Source: Agromyces sp. 3263 (lineage in GTDB: Bacteria; Actinomycetota; Actinomycetes; Actinomycetales; Microbacteriaceae). From it: a stretch of DNA of 64,000 bases. The stretch's first letter is position 1. Every line of letters starts with the position of its first letter. The translations under genes and the position numbers were made by a program. This document shows positions 31,045-39,717 of the stretch, piece by piece. Location of the stretch: positions 868,001 through 932,000 of the forward strand of contig NZ_JAVDUV010000002.1 of NCBI RefSeq assembly GCF_031456545.1, written 5' to 3'. The notes below the pieces were generated by a model. That model saw nothing but the letters and a program-made list of their open reading frames with translations, made no database searches and had not been told where the DNA came from.

Positions 31045-32019
31045 TCAGCCGCGCTCGCGGGTGCGGGGTCGCGTCCGGGCCGGGAGGATGTCGGGCACGT
31101 GCCGCGCCGGGCCGACCACGTTGCGGATCTCGCCGATGCCCTCGACGCGCATGACGACCTCGTCGCCGGTGGCGAGCGGCGGAGGGGTGAGCTCGCCCGC
31201 CCGGCCCCAGAGCTCGGCGAGGCATCCGCCGTTGCCCGCGGTGCCCGACCCGAGCACGTCGCCGGGCAGGACGCGCGAGTCGCGTGACGCGTACGCGACG
31301 AGGTCGCCGAAGGGCCAGCCCATGTTCGACAGCAGGTCGTGGCCGACGCGCGAGCCGTTGACGAAGACCTCCATGCCGATCGGCAGGAACCCCTCGTCGT
31401 CGACCAGCGGGTCGAACTCGTCGGCCGTCACGATCCATGGGCCGAGCGTGGTCGCGAAGTCCTTGCCCTTGGCCGGACCGAGGCGCACCTTCATCTCGCG
31501 GGCCTGGACGTCGCGGGCCGACCAGTCGTTGAAGATCGTGTACCCGAAGATGTGGCCGGCGGCCTCGGCCGGTGCGAGGTCGCGCCCGTCGGAGCCCGCG
31601 ACGCCGCCGATCACGGCGCCCACCTCGAGCTCGAAGTCGAGCCGCTCGCTCCTCGGCGGTCGCACCTCGGCGCCGGTCGCGATGATCGAGTGCGGGTTGG
31701 TGAAGTAGAACGTCGGGAATTCGTACCACTCGTCGACCACGTGGCTGGCGCCGTCGATCGACGCGGTCACCCCCTCGACGTGCTCCTCGAACGCCACGAA
31801 GTCGCGCACGCTCGCGGGCACGAGCGGCGCGAGCAGCTCCACCTCGGCGAGGGGCACGGATGCCGCGGCGTCGACCTCCGCGGCCAGCGCGGGCAGCTCC
31901 GCAAGGCCGGCGTCGAGCACCTCGGCCACGGTCAGCCCGCGTGGGAACGGCACGACGCCGTCGCCCATCACGAAGCCCTCTCCCGCGGTGCCGCCGTCGG
32001 TCCAGCGCGCGATCCTCAC
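31045..32019 (-). CDS. Fumarylacetoacetate hydrolase family protein (1)
   Basis: A 324-residue FAH-fold enzyme of the fumarylacetoacetase-like type, longer than simple 2-oxo-hepta-diene hydratases. It has 'DFVAFEEHV', 'YFTNPHSIIATG', metal-site acidic residues in 'LDFELEVGAVIG', 'GYTIFNDWSARDVQAREM', 'KGKDFATTLGPWIVT' and 'GDVLGSGTAGNGG'. It would hydrolyse or hydrate a dienoic acid from ring cleavage. The GTG at 32019 overlaps the upstream amidohydrolase stop (GTGA). It is the last gene of a minus-strand set of at least five. Confidence 0.88.
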   Translation of the reverse strand: MRIARWTDGGTAGEGFVMGDGVVPFPRGLTVAEVLDAGLAELPALAAEVDAAASVPLAEVELLAPLVPASVRDFVAFEEHVEGVTASIDGASHVVDEWYEFPTFYFTNPHSIIATGAEVRPPRSERLDFELEVGAVIGGVAGSDGRDLAPAEAAGHIFGYTIFNDWSARDVQAREMKVRLGPAKGKDFATTLGPWIVTADEFDPLVDDEGFLPIGMEVFVNGSRVGHDLLSNMGWPFGDLVAYASRDSRVLPGDVLGSGTAGNGGCLAELWGRAGELTPPPLATGDEVVMRVEGIGEIRNVVGPARHVPDILPARTRPRTRERG

Positions 32020-33086
32020 GCGACCGCCCGCCCGCGAAGCGCCGCCGCGAACAGCTCGGCGGCGTTGCCCGACAGGATGGCGCGCTCGTCGGCGTCGGGC
32101 AGCTGGGCCTCGCGGACGCGCTCGATGGGGTCGTCGACGCCCATGTCGAACGGGTAGTCCGTGCCGAGGAGCACCCGGTCGGCGCCCGCTGCGTCCACGA
32201 GTGCGCGGAGGGCGCCCGGCGTGTGCACGAGCGAGTCGAAGCGCAGGCGACGAAGGTACGACGACGGCAGGTCGCGGCATCCGTGGGCCTCTGGACGTAC
32301 CGACCACGCGTGGTCGGAGCGACCAAGGAACGTCGGCAGGTAGCCGCCGCCGTGCGCCGCGACGAGTCGCAGGTTCGGATGCCGGTCGAGCACGCCCGAG
32401 AAGATCAGGTGCGACAGCGCGACGGCGTTCTCGACGGGCTGGCCGACGGTGTTCGAGAGGTAGTAGTGGTCGAGGCGCTCGTCGAGGCTGCAGCCGAACG
32501 GGTGCAGGAACACGATCGCGTCGAGCTCCTCGGCCCGGGCCCAGAACGGCTCGAGCCGCTCGTCACTGAGCTCCACGTCGCCCGCGAACGACGAGACCTC
32601 GACGCCCGCGAGGCCGCGCTCGACCACCGCGTCGTCGAGCGCGTCGACGATGAGCTGGGGATGCTGCAGCGGCACGAGGCCGAGGCCGAGCAGCCGGTCG
32701 GGCGAGCCTGCCACATGCTCGGCGATCGCGCGGTTCGCCTCGGCCGCGGCCCACACCGCGAGCTCTTCGCCCGCCCACGGATAGTAATGCGAGGGCGACG
32801 GCGACACGACCTGCACGTCGACGCCCTGCCGGTCCATCTCGGCGAGGCGCGCGTCGAGCGAGGTGAGCAGCGGCATCCGCTCGCCGATCATGCGACCCGA
32901 GGCGGCGAGGCTCTCGGGTCCGTTGCGGCGGGCCTCGAGGGCCTGGGCGGCGGCGAAGCCCTCGGCGTCGCGCGCGGCGACCGCCTGCTGCAGCGCGGGC
33001 AGCAGCAGGTGCGCGTGCACGTCGACGATCGGCTCGGTGCGCATGGTCTCGTCGCGCGTCGGCTCGACGCGGTCCGCGGCGCTCAT
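32016..33086 (-). CDS. Amidohydrolase family protein (ACMSD-like decarboxylase/hydrolase)
   Basis: A 356-residue metal-dependent TIM-barrel enzyme of amidohydrolase family 2. The metal-site His pair is in 'VDVHAHLLLP', with later His in 'LVAAHGGGYLP' and Asp in 'VLLGTDYPFDMG'. The closest characterised relatives are 2-amino-3-carboxymuconate-6-semialdehyde decarboxylase and resorcylate or carboxyvanillate decarboxylases, so non-oxidative decarboxylation of an aromatic acid or ring-cleavage product is likely. The ATG at 33086 overlaps the upstream stop (ATGA); a second Met 14 codons on, before 'RTEPIVDVHAH', is an alternative start. Confidence 0.85.
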   Translation of the reverse strand: MSAADRVEPTRDETMRTEPIVDVHAHLLLPALQQAVAARDAEGFAAAQALEARRNGPESLAASGRMIGERMPLLTSLDARLAEMDRQGVDVQVVSPSPSHYYPWAGEELAVWAAAEANRAIAEHVAGSPDRLLGLGLVPLQHPQLIVDALDDAVVERGLAGVEVSSFAGDVELSDERLEPFWARAEELDAIVFLHPFGCSLDERLDHYYLSNTVGQPVENAVALSHLIFSGVLDRHPNLRLVAAHGGGYLPTFLGRSDHAWSVRPEAHGCRDLPSSYLRRLRFDSLVHTPGALRALVDAAGADRVLLGTDYPFDMGVDDPIERVREAQLPDADERAILSGNAAELFAAALRGRAVA

Positions 33087-34216
33087 GCCGGCTCGCTCAC
33101 GAGCATCGCGATGCGGCGCATCAGACCCGGCACGTCGGCGTCCTGCACGTGGTCGATCTGCCACTGGCCGAGCTGCACGGATGCCTCGACGACCTCGGTC
33201 GCGCGCGGCAGGCGCCGGGCATGGAAGGCATCCCAGAGCGACTGGTCGACCGCGTCGCGCTCGAGCAGCAGCTCGGAGAGCACGAGCGCGTCCTCCGCCG
33301 CCTGCGCCGCGCCCTGCGCGATCGTGGGCGGGCAGCTGTGCGCGGCCTCGCCGATGAGCACGACGCGGCCGCGGTTCCACGCGTCGGGCACCACGTGCTT
33401 CGTGAACCACGTGTAGTTGACGCGGGACGCGTCGTCGAGCGACTCGCGGATCTCGTTCCACGGCCCGCCATAGGCCAGCGACAGCTCCTTCATCACCTCC
33501 ACGCCCTCTTCGGGTGAGAGCAGGTGCCGGTCCTGGGCCGGCTCGACGAGGTAGGCGTACATCATCTCCTCGCTGGTCGGGCAATACCCCGCGATGTAGA
33601 CGGGGCCGCCGTAGTAGAGGTCCGTCTGCGTGACGTCCTTCGGACGCGGCACGAAGGCGCGCCAGATGCCCATGCCGGTGCGTTCGGGCTCGACCTCGAC
33701 GCCGAGCTGCTTCCGGATGTCGGAGTGCAGGCCGTCGGCGCCGATGAGCAGGTCGTAGCGCCCCGTCGACCCGTCGCTCAGCGTCACGTCGACGCCGTCG
33801 GCGTCCTGCGTGAAGGCCGCCACGGTGGTGCCGTAGTGGATGCGGGCGCCGAGCTCGGTGGCCCGGTCCGCGAGGATCCGCGCGAGGTCGGGGCGATACA
33901 TGCCCTCGACCGCCGGGTACTCGGGGCCGCCGGTTCGCGCGTCGGGAATCTGGGCGATGACGGGCGCGTCGGGGCCGGGGGCGCGCAGGCCGGTCTGGTC
34001 GAAGGCGTAGCCGGCCTCCCGCACCTGGTCCCACACGCCGAGCCGGTCGAACACGCGCAGGGCGTTGCCCTGCAGGGTGATACCCGAGCCGAGCGCGGAG
34101 AGGTCGGGCTTCCGCTCGAAGACGTCGACGTCGACGCCTCCCTCGGCGAGCAGGATGGCGGCGGTGGCGCCGGCCACGCCGGAGCCGACGACGGCGACAC
34201 GGGAGACTGCGGACAT
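33083..34216 (-). CDS. FAD-dependent aromatic hydroxylase (salicylate/6-hydroxynicotinate type)
   Basis: A 377-residue class A flavoprotein monooxygenase. The FAD motif is 'VAVVGSGVAGATAAILLAEGG', the middle motif 'LLIGADGLHSDIRKQLG', and the C-terminal 'GRVVLIGEAAHSCPPTIAQGAAQAAEDALVLSELL', where Glu replaces the usual Asp of 'GDAAH'. It would use NAD(P)H and O2 to hydroxylate an aromatic ring. The start at 34216 follows 'gaaggga'. It stands upstream of the decarboxylase-like gene, which fits ring activation followed by removal of a carboxyl group. Confidence 0.87.
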   Translation of the reverse strand: MSAVSRVAVVGSGVAGATAAILLAEGGVDVDVFERKPDLSALGSGITLQGNALRVFDRLGVWDQVREAGYAFDQTGLRAPGPDAPVIAQIPDARTGGPEYPAVEGMYRPDLARILADRATELGARIHYGTTVAAFTQDADGVDVTLSDGSTGRYDLLIGADGLHSDIRKQLGVEVEPERTGMGIWRAFVPRPKDVTQTDLYYGGPVYIAGYCPTSEEMMYAYLVEPAQDRHLLSPEEGVEVMKELSLAYGGPWNEIRESLDDASRVNYTWFTKHVVPDAWNRGRVVLIGEAAHSCPPTIAQGAAQAAEDALVLSELLLERDAVDQSLWDAFHARRLPRATEVVEASVQLGQWQIDHVQDADVPGLMRRIAMLVSEPA

Positions 34217-34257
34217 CGGGGGTCCCTTCGTTGGGGTTGGGTCTACTTCGTTCAGGT

Positions 34258-35316
34258 CTACTTCAGGGCGATGGGGTTCACCGGCGAACCCACGGCACCC
34301 GTGATCGGCAGCGGCGGCGCGACGAGCAGGAACTCGTAGCATCCGTCGGCGGCGCAGTCGGCGGCGAGGGCCTCGAGGTCCCACATCTCGCCGATCGTCA
34401 GCCCGAGGTTCGGGATGACGACCTGGTGCAGCGGCTGGAACGCGTCGTCGAACTCGTTGGGCCGCACCTCGAAGCCCCACGTGTCGGTCGCGATCGCGGC
34501 GATCTCGGTGCGGTGCAGCCAGCCGGCGGTCGTGAACGAGAGGCCCGCGCTGGGGCCGCCGGCGTAGCCGTTCCACCCCTCGCGGAGCGCCCGGGCGTAG
34601 CGGCCGGTGCGCACGAGCACGAGGTCGCCGCGGCCGACGGCGCTCGTGGCGCCCTGCGCCTCGATGCACGCCTCGAGCTCGGCGGTCGTGATGGCGTAGC
34701 CGTCGGGCAGCTCGCCGACGGCCCCGTCGTCGGCGTCGTCGTCGACGGGTTCGGGACGCAGGAACCGGCCCAGGTCGAGCAGCACGCCGCGGCCGACGAT
34801 GGCGGATGCCGCGTGCTCGATGCCCGTGACGAGATCGCCGTCGCTCGTCACCACGGATCCGGCCGGGCGGCCGTTCCACGCCAGGCCGCGGTCGAAGATG
34901 TGGCCCAAGCCGTCCCATTGGGTCGAGCACTGCAGCGGCATCGCGACGACGTCGTCGGCGCCCCCGATGCCGTGGGGGAAGCCCTGGGTGCCGGCCGCGG
35001 CATCCGTACCCGTGTCGAGCATGGTGTGCACCGGGTTCGTGCGGCGGCGCCAGCCCTGCTGCGGGCCGTTCATGTCGAACGGCTGCGAGAGCGAGAAGCT
35101 CGCGCCGCGGCGCACGAGGGCGGCCGCGCGGACGCGCTCGTCGTCGCCGATGAAGTTCAGGGTGCCGAGGCGGTCGTCGTCGCCCCAGCGGCCCCAGTTG
35201 CGGAACGCCTCGGCGGACTCGGCGACGTGACGCGCGGGGTCGGTGCGGTCGAGCTCCTCGGGGCGCTCGGTCGGCGTGCGCCGGGTCCCGGATGCCGCGG
35301 CCGGCGTGGTGCTCAT
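34258..35316 (-). CDS. Cyclase family protein (kynurenine formamidase/isatin hydrolase-like)
   Basis: A 352-residue metal-dependent hydrolase. It has 'FRNWGRWGDDDRLGTLNFI' near the start, the 'CSTQWDGLGHIFDRG' segment (corresponding to HxGTHxDxxxH of the family, here WDGLGH), 'GRGVLLDLGRF' and 'GDLVLVRTGRY'. Relatives hydrolyse N-formylkynurenine, isatin or lactones. In this operon it may open a lactam or lactone. It overlaps the upstream FAH gene by ATGA. The divergence of the metal motif from the formamidase consensus leaves the substrate open. Confidence 0.82.
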   Translation of the reverse strand: MSTTPAAASGTRRTPTERPEELDRTDPARHVAESAEAFRNWGRWGDDDRLGTLNFIGDDERVRAAALVRRGASFSLSQPFDMNGPQQGWRRRTNPVHTMLDTGTDAAAGTQGFPHGIGGADDVVAMPLQCSTQWDGLGHIFDRGLAWNGRPAGSVVTSDGDLVTGIEHAASAIVGRGVLLDLGRFLRPEPVDDDADDGAVGELPDGYAITTAELEACIEAQGATSAVGRGDLVLVRTGRYARALREGWNGYAGGPSAGLSFTTAGWLHRTEIAAIATDTWGFEVRPNEFDDAFQPLHQVVIPNLGLTIGEMWDLEALAADCAADGCYEFLLVAPPLPITGAVGSPVNPIALK

Positions 35317-36299
35317 CGCGACGCCTCCTCGGCGATCGCCCGCACGGTCTGGCGGCCGAGCCCCTCGATGGCCCCGACCATCACGTCGCCGTCGCGGAGC
35401 ATCCGGCCGTGCACGATGCCGTTGCCGGCGGGGCTGCCCGTGAGCAGCAGGTCGCCCGGCAGGAGCGGCATGTTCTGCGAGGCGCCCGCGATGAGCGCGG
35501 GGAGGTCGAAGAGCAGGTCGGAGGTCGTCGCATCCTGCATCGTCTCGCCATTGAGGGTGAGCTCGAGGTGCAGGTCCCCCGGGGTCGCGACGAACGGCGC
35601 GGGCACGAGGAACGGGCCGGTCGGCAGGAACCCCGGGGCGTTCTTGCCGCGGTACCAGTCGGTGCCGATCTCCTTCATGTCCTCGCGGAACACGAGGTCG
35701 CGCGTGGTGACGTCGTTCACGATCGTGTAGCCGGCGACGTGCTCCATGGCGTGCTCGCGGTCGACGCGGAAGGCCTCCTTGCCGATCACGACCGCCAGCT
35801 CGAGCTCCCAGTCGTGCTGGTCGCTGTAGCCCGGCAGCCTCAGCGGCACGTCGTCGCCCACGACCGCCGCGGGCAGCCCGATGAAGAAGTACGGCGTGCC
35901 CTCACGCGCCCGGCGGTCCATCATGTCGGCGGCCCAGGCGCGCAGCTCCTCGATGGGGCGCGGGTCGTTCTTCGCCCGGCCCGCGGCGACGAGGTCGATC
36001 ACGTGCGTGCGGTAGTTCGCGCCGGTCTGCAGCACCTGGCGCGGCGTGACGGGCGCGGCGAGCGTGACATCGGCCAGCGGGAGCCAGGCGTCGTCGTCGC
36101 GCCCGGCGATCGCGGCGAGGCGATCCCACGCGGCCGGAGCCTCGGCGAGGAAGGCGTTGAGGTCGGGCGCGCCCAGCTCGTCGGGCCCGATCGGCCGAAC
36201 CCGCTCCCCCGCCACGAGGCCGAGCGCCGGCTCGGCGTCGCCCGCGCGGAAGCGGACGAGGACGAAGGGGGCGGTCAGGCCGTCGGACGACGATGTCAC
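35313..36299 (-). CDS. Fumarylacetoacetate hydrolase family protein (2)
   Basis: A 328-residue FAH-fold enzyme with the compact catalytic core: 'GANYRTHV', 'DWELELAVVIGKEAF' carrying the metal-binding Glu residues, 'AGYTIVNDVTTRDLVFREDM' and 'GDLLLTGSPAGNG'. It resembles 2-keto-4-pentenoate hydratase and 2-hydroxyhepta-2,4-diene-dioate isomerase types. The GTG at 36299 follows 'ggagaacc' and is the first gene of the set. Having two distinct FAH proteins in one operon suggests consecutive hydrolytic and isomerising steps after meta-cleavage. Confidence 0.87.
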   Translation of the reverse strand: MTSSSDGLTAPFVLVRFRAGDAEPALGLVAGERVRPIGPDELGAPDLNAFLAEAPAAWDRLAAIAGRDDDAWLPLADVTLAAPVTPRQVLQTGANYRTHVIDLVAAGRAKNDPRPIEELRAWAADMMDRRAREGTPYFFIGLPAAVVGDDVPLRLPGYSDQHDWELELAVVIGKEAFRVDREHAMEHVAGYTIVNDVTTRDLVFREDMKEIGTDWYRGKNAPGFLPTGPFLVPAPFVATPGDLHLELTLNGETMQDATTSDLLFDLPALIAGASQNMPLLPGDLLLTGSPAGNGIVHGRMLRDGDVMVGAIEGLGRQTVRAIAEEASR

Positions 36300-36394
36300 G
36301 GTGGTTCTCCATTCGGGCGCGCGTCGTTGGGTGCGCTCCCTCAGTCAACCGCGCGCCGTGATATCAGTGAAGGCTCGATCGATGATGGAGTGCA

Positions 36395-37177
36395 TCAGTC
36401 CTGTGGATGCGCCGAGCCCATCGCGCGGGCGATGGGGAGTCCGCCCCCGTGGCCGGTGAGGCCGCCGTCCACGGCGATCTCGGCGCCGGTCACGAACGAC
36501 GCGGCCGGTGAGACGAGCTGCACGATGACGGCGGCCACCTCCTCGGCCCGGCCGGACCGCCCGAGCGGCGTCGACCGGAGGTTCACGGCACGGAATGCCT
36601 CGGGGGCGCTCGCGGTCATCGGCGTCTCGATGAAGCCCGGACTCACGAGGTTGACGCGGATGCCGCGCGGCCCGAGCTCCATCGCCGCCGTCTTCGTGAT
36701 GCCCCGCAGCGCCCACTTGCTCGCGCCGTACGCGATGCCGTAGTGCGCCATGGCGCCGGCGGCCGACCCGACGTTCACGATCGCGCTGCCGTCGCCCAGG
36801 AGTGGGGCGAGGAAGCGGATGCCGAGGGCCGGCCCGGTGGCGTTGACGGCGAAGGCGGCCTCGAAGTCGGCGGCGGTGACGTCGTGGAGCCGCGCGCGAC
36901 GCGTGATGCCCGCGGCGTTGACCAGGCCGTCGATGGCGCCCCCGGCGCCTGCCTGCTTGGTGGTGGAGAGCTGCCCCGCCAGTTCGGCCCAGTGCTCCTC
37001 GCGTCGCACGTCGAGCGTGGCGAGCTCGACGGCCTGACCGCCGGGCGACTCGTCCGCCCACCCGAGGTCGGCGGCGATCACGCGCGCACCCGCCGCGGCG
37101 AGCGCGGTCACGGTCGCGGCGCCGATGCCGGATGCCGCGCCGGTGACCACGATCGTCCGTCCGTCCATCCCGTGCAT
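36395..37177 (-). CDS. Short-chain dehydrogenase/reductase
   Basis: A 260-residue classical SDR: cofactor motif 'TGAASGIG', 'NAAG', catalytic Ser in 'NVGSAAGAM', Tyr-x3-Lys in 'YGASKWALRG', and 'NLVSPGFIETPM'. The start at 37177 follows 'gagggga'; another Met lies three codons on. It could rearomatise a cis-dihydrodiol to a catechol or oxidise a benzylic alcohol. Between it and the FAH operon is a 95-bp gap, so it may be transcribed separately, divergent from the dioxygenase. Confidence 0.88.
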   Translation of the reverse strand: MHGMDGRTIVVTGAASGIGAATVTALAAAGARVIAADLGWADESPGGQAVELATLDVRREEHWAELAGQLSTTKQAGAGGAIDGLVNAAGITRRARLHDVTAADFEAAFAVNATGPALGIRFLAPLLGDGSAIVNVGSAAGAMAHYGIAYGASKWALRGITKTAAMELGPRGIRVNLVSPGFIETPMTASAPEAFRAVNLRSTPLGRSGRAEEVAAVIVQLVSPAASFVTGAEIAVDGGLTGHGGGLPIARAMGSAHPQD

Positions 37178-37279
37178 GTCGATCCCCTCGGACGCGGCAC
37201 CGTCACCGGTCCGCACCCAGTCAATCGCCACCGGGACGCCGACTGCACATCATCCCGATCAATGCGTGGCATCAACAGG

Positions 37280-37297
37280 TTCAGCTTCCCTGATGAA
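37280..37297. promoter_or_regulatory. Dyad in the SDR/dioxygenase divergent promoter region
   Basis: ttcagcttccctgatgaa has outer arms TTCA/TGAA and lies in the middle of the 209-bp gap between divergent genes. A related word, atcagtgaag, occurs at 36363-36372 before the FAH operon, versus atcagggaag here on the minus strand. A LysR site is possible but the symmetry is short. Confidence 0.25.
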
Positions 37298-37386
37298 GCG
37301 CGCTCGCCGAGAGTGGATGCAGTGCCGAACGCGGCACGCACCAACCCACGGCCGACGCGCCGCACCCCGAACACGAAGGATCGACG

Positions 37387-38409
37387 ATGATCACCCTCCT
37401 GTCCCATCTCTCGCACGTCGAGATCGCGGCGCCCGACGTCGAGGCGTCGGTGGCCTTCTACGAGGAGCGCCTCGGCCTCCGCCAGGTCGGCCGCGACGGC
37501 GGCAAGGCCTACCTCCGCTCCTGGGGCGACTACACGCACCACAGCGTCGTCATCTCCGAGGGCCCCGAACCGGCGCTCGTCGAGATCGGCTGGCGCACCA
37601 CGAGCGCCGAGGCGCTCGAGGAGGCGGCGCGTCGCGTCGAGGAGGCGGGCGTGACCGGCGAGTGGTCGGACTCCGGCCCGGGCCGCGGCCGCTCGTACGT
37701 GTTCACGGGTCCGTGGGGCCACACCATCCGCCTCGCGTGGGAGATCGAGCAGTACGAGGCCGATGACGAGCACGCGTCGATCTATCCCGACCGTCCCGAG
37801 CGCCGCTCGAGCGTCGCGGGCGCACCCCGGTTCCTCGACCACGTCACGATCGCGGCCTCCGACGTGAAGGCCTTCGCGAAGTGGCACCACGAGGTGCTCG
37901 GCTTCCGCATCATGGCGTACACCGAGCTCGACGAGGCACCGATCACGGTGTTCGCCGTCATCACGACGAACGAGAAGTCGCACGACCTCGGCGTCGTGCT
38001 CGACAGCTCCTCGCGGCCCGGCCGGATCAACCACTACGCGTTCTGGGTCGACACCCGCGAGGAGCTGCTCATCGCCGCCGACGTGCTGATGGAGAACGGC
38101 ACCCACATCGAGTACGGCCCCTCGATCCACGGCATCGGCGAGCAGTCGTTCCTCTACTTCCGCGACCCGAGCGGCCTGCGCATCGAGGTCAACACGGGCG
38201 GCTACCGCAACTACGTGCCCGACTGGAACGCGAACACCTGGAAGCCGTCGACCGGCTCGAACAACCTCTACCGCAACAGCGCGATGCCCATGTCGATGAC
38301 CGAGTCGTTCCCGCCCGACGAGGGCCGGCCGACGGCCACCGAGGAGGGCATCGTGCCGGGCACCGAGGAGGCGCTGCTCAACCCGTACGCCAAGCACGGC
38401 CAGGGCTGA
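37387..38409 (+). CDS. Extradiol ring-cleavage dioxygenase, catechol 2,3-dioxygenase type (VOC superfamily)
   Basis: A 340-residue two-domain vicinal-oxygen-chelate enzyme. The catalytic C-terminal domain has the Fe(II) ligands His in 'FLDHVTIAASD', His in 'INHYAFWVD' and Glu in 'LRIEVNTGG'. The tail ('YRNYVPDWNANTWKPSTGSN' then 'YRNSAMPMSMTESFP') is characteristic of Gram-positive PheB-type catechol 2,3-dioxygenases. It would cleave a catechol next to the hydroxyls to give a semialdehyde for the FAH enzymes. The start at 37387 follows 'cgaagga'. A strong terminator follows the gene. Confidence 0.9.
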   Translation: MITLLSHLSHVEIAAPDVEASVAFYEERLGLRQVGRDGGKAYLRSWGDYTHHSVVISEGPEPALVEIGWRTTSAEALEEAARRVEEAGVTGEWSDSGPGRGRSYVFTGPWGHTIRLAWEIEQYEADDEHASIYPDRPERRSSVAGAPRFLDHVTIAASDVKAFAKWHHEVLGFRIMAYTELDEAPITVFAVITTNEKSHDLGVVLDSSSRPGRINHYAFWVDTREELLIAADVLMENGTHIEYGPSIHGIGEQSFLYFRDPSGLRIEVNTGGYRNYVPDWNANTWKPSTGSNNLYRNSAMPMSMTESFPPDEGRPTATEEGIVPGTEEALLNPYAKHGQG

Positions 38410-38422
38410 GACGCGGGCCGAG

Positions 38423-38464
38423 GGGCCGGGTCGGACGGGGGTGAGTGCCCGTCCGCCCCGGCCC
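38423..38464. terminator. Strong GC hairpin terminator after the dioxygenase gene
   Basis: Arms at 38423-38439 and 38448-38464 pair over 16 of 17 positions with an 8-base loop (ggtgagtg). It lies between convergent genes and can serve both strands; only a short 'ttcgtcgt' follows on the plus strand. Confidence 0.8.
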
Positions 38465-38502
38465 TTCGTCGTGCCCGCCGGGCGGGCGGTGCGCAGCGAG
38501 GG

Positions 38503-39717
38503 TCAGGCCCGGGCGAAGACCGCCGCGAGCGCCTGGCCGCCGCCGATGCACATGGTCTCGAGGGCGAGATCGCCGTCGAGGGCGGGCAGCTCGTGGGCGA
38601 GCGTCGCGAGCATGCGGATGCCGGTGGCGCCGATCGGGTGGCCGATCGAGATGCCGCTCCCCCGCGGGTTCAGCCGCGGGTCCTCGGCGTCGAGGCCCCA
38701 GTCCGCGAGGCACGCGAGCACCTGCACCGCGAACGCCTCGTTGAGCTCGATGAGGTCGAGGTCGGCGAAGCGGATGCCGGCGCGCTGGAGCGCGAGGTTC
38801 GCCGCGGGCACGGGCGCCACGCCGAAGCGCAGCGGGTCGTTGCCCGCCACCGCCCACGACACGAGCCGGAGCATCGGGGTCAGCCCGAGCTCGGCGGCCC
38901 GCTGCGGTGTGGTCGCGATGCACGCGGCCGCCGCGTCGTTCTGGCCGCTCGAGTTGCCGGCCGTGACCGTCGCGTCGGGATCGGTGCGCCCCAGGATCGG
39001 CCTGAGCCCTGCCAGCGCTTCGAGGGTCGTGTCGGCGCGCGGGTGCTCGTCGCGGTCGACGACGACGCTCCCGCGCCGCCCGGCCACCTCGACGGGCACG
39101 AGTTCGGCGTCGAACGCGCCCGACTCCTGGGCGGCGACGGCGCGCTGGTGCGAACGCAGCGCGAACGCGTCCTGCGCCTCGCGGGAGATGCCGTAGTCGG
39201 CGCGCAGCAGCTCGGCCGAGCCGACGTTGCCCTCGGGCGTCGGGAACCGCCGCCCACCCACCGTCTCGCGTCCGCGGGCGAGCGCGTCGTGCAGCAGCAG
39301 ACCCGCACCTGTCACGCCACGGCGGCCCTCGACGGTGTACAGCGGCGCGTTCGACATCGACTCGACGCCGACCGCGACGACGGCCTCGCTGACGCCGGTC
39401 TGCACCTCCATCGCGGCGTTGAGCACGGCCTGCAGGCCCGAGCCGCACCGACGGTCGAGCTGGTATCCGCTGGTCTCGACGGGGAAGCCGGCGTCGAGTG
39501 CTGCGACCCGTCCGATCGCCGGGGCCTCCATGGTCGGGTAGCCCTGCGCGGCGATGACGCCGTCGATCGCGGCCGGGTCCACGCCGGTGCGCTCGAGCAG
39601 TGCCGTGAGCACGGTCGTCGCCAGTTCGAGCGCGGGCACGGTCGCGAGTGCGCCGCCCATTCGTCCGACCGGGGTGCGCAGCGGCGTGCAGACGACGACT
39701 TCGCGCAGCTCGGCCAT
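38503..39717 (-). CDS. pcaF: Beta-ketoadipyl-CoA thiolase (acetyl-CoA acyltransferase)
   Basis: A 404-residue thiolase. Active-site Cys is in 'LDRRCGSGLQAVLNA', His in 'SGISIGHPIGATG', second Cys in 'ETMCIGGGQALAAVF', with 'ELNEAFAVQ' between. Last gene of the pob/pca operon, it would cleave beta-ketoadipyl-CoA to succinyl-CoA and acetyl-CoA in the cytoplasm. The start codon shares bases with the pcaJ stop (TGATG), typical of translational coupling. Alone it could be any acetyl-CoA acetyltransferase; the operon makes PcaF the best call. Confidence 0.9.
   Translation of the reverse strand: MAELREVVVCTPLRTPVGRMGGALATVPALELATTVLTALLERTGVDPAAIDGVIAAQGYPTMEAPAIGRVAALDAGFPVETSGYQLDRRCGSGLQAVLNAAMEVQTGVSEAVVAVGVESMSNAPLYTVEGRRGVTGAGLLLHDALARGRETVGGRRFPTPEGNVGSAELLRADYGISREAQDAFALRSHQRAVAAQESGAFDAELVPVEVAGRRGSVVVDRDEHPRADTTLEALAGLRPILGRTDPDATVTAGNSSGQNDAAAACIATTPQRAAELGLTPMLRLVSWAVAGNDPLRFGVAPVPAANLALQRAGIRFADLDLIELNEAFAVQVLACLADWGLDAEDPRLNPRGSGISIGHPIGATGIRMLATLAHELPALDGDLALETMCIGGGQALAAVFARA

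Noticed and set aside
29720..32326. An 868-codon minus-strand frame covering the LysR gene and part of the FAH operon
   Set aside because: Conflicts with LysR on one side and FAH and amidohydrolase frames on the other; Arg-rich shadow.
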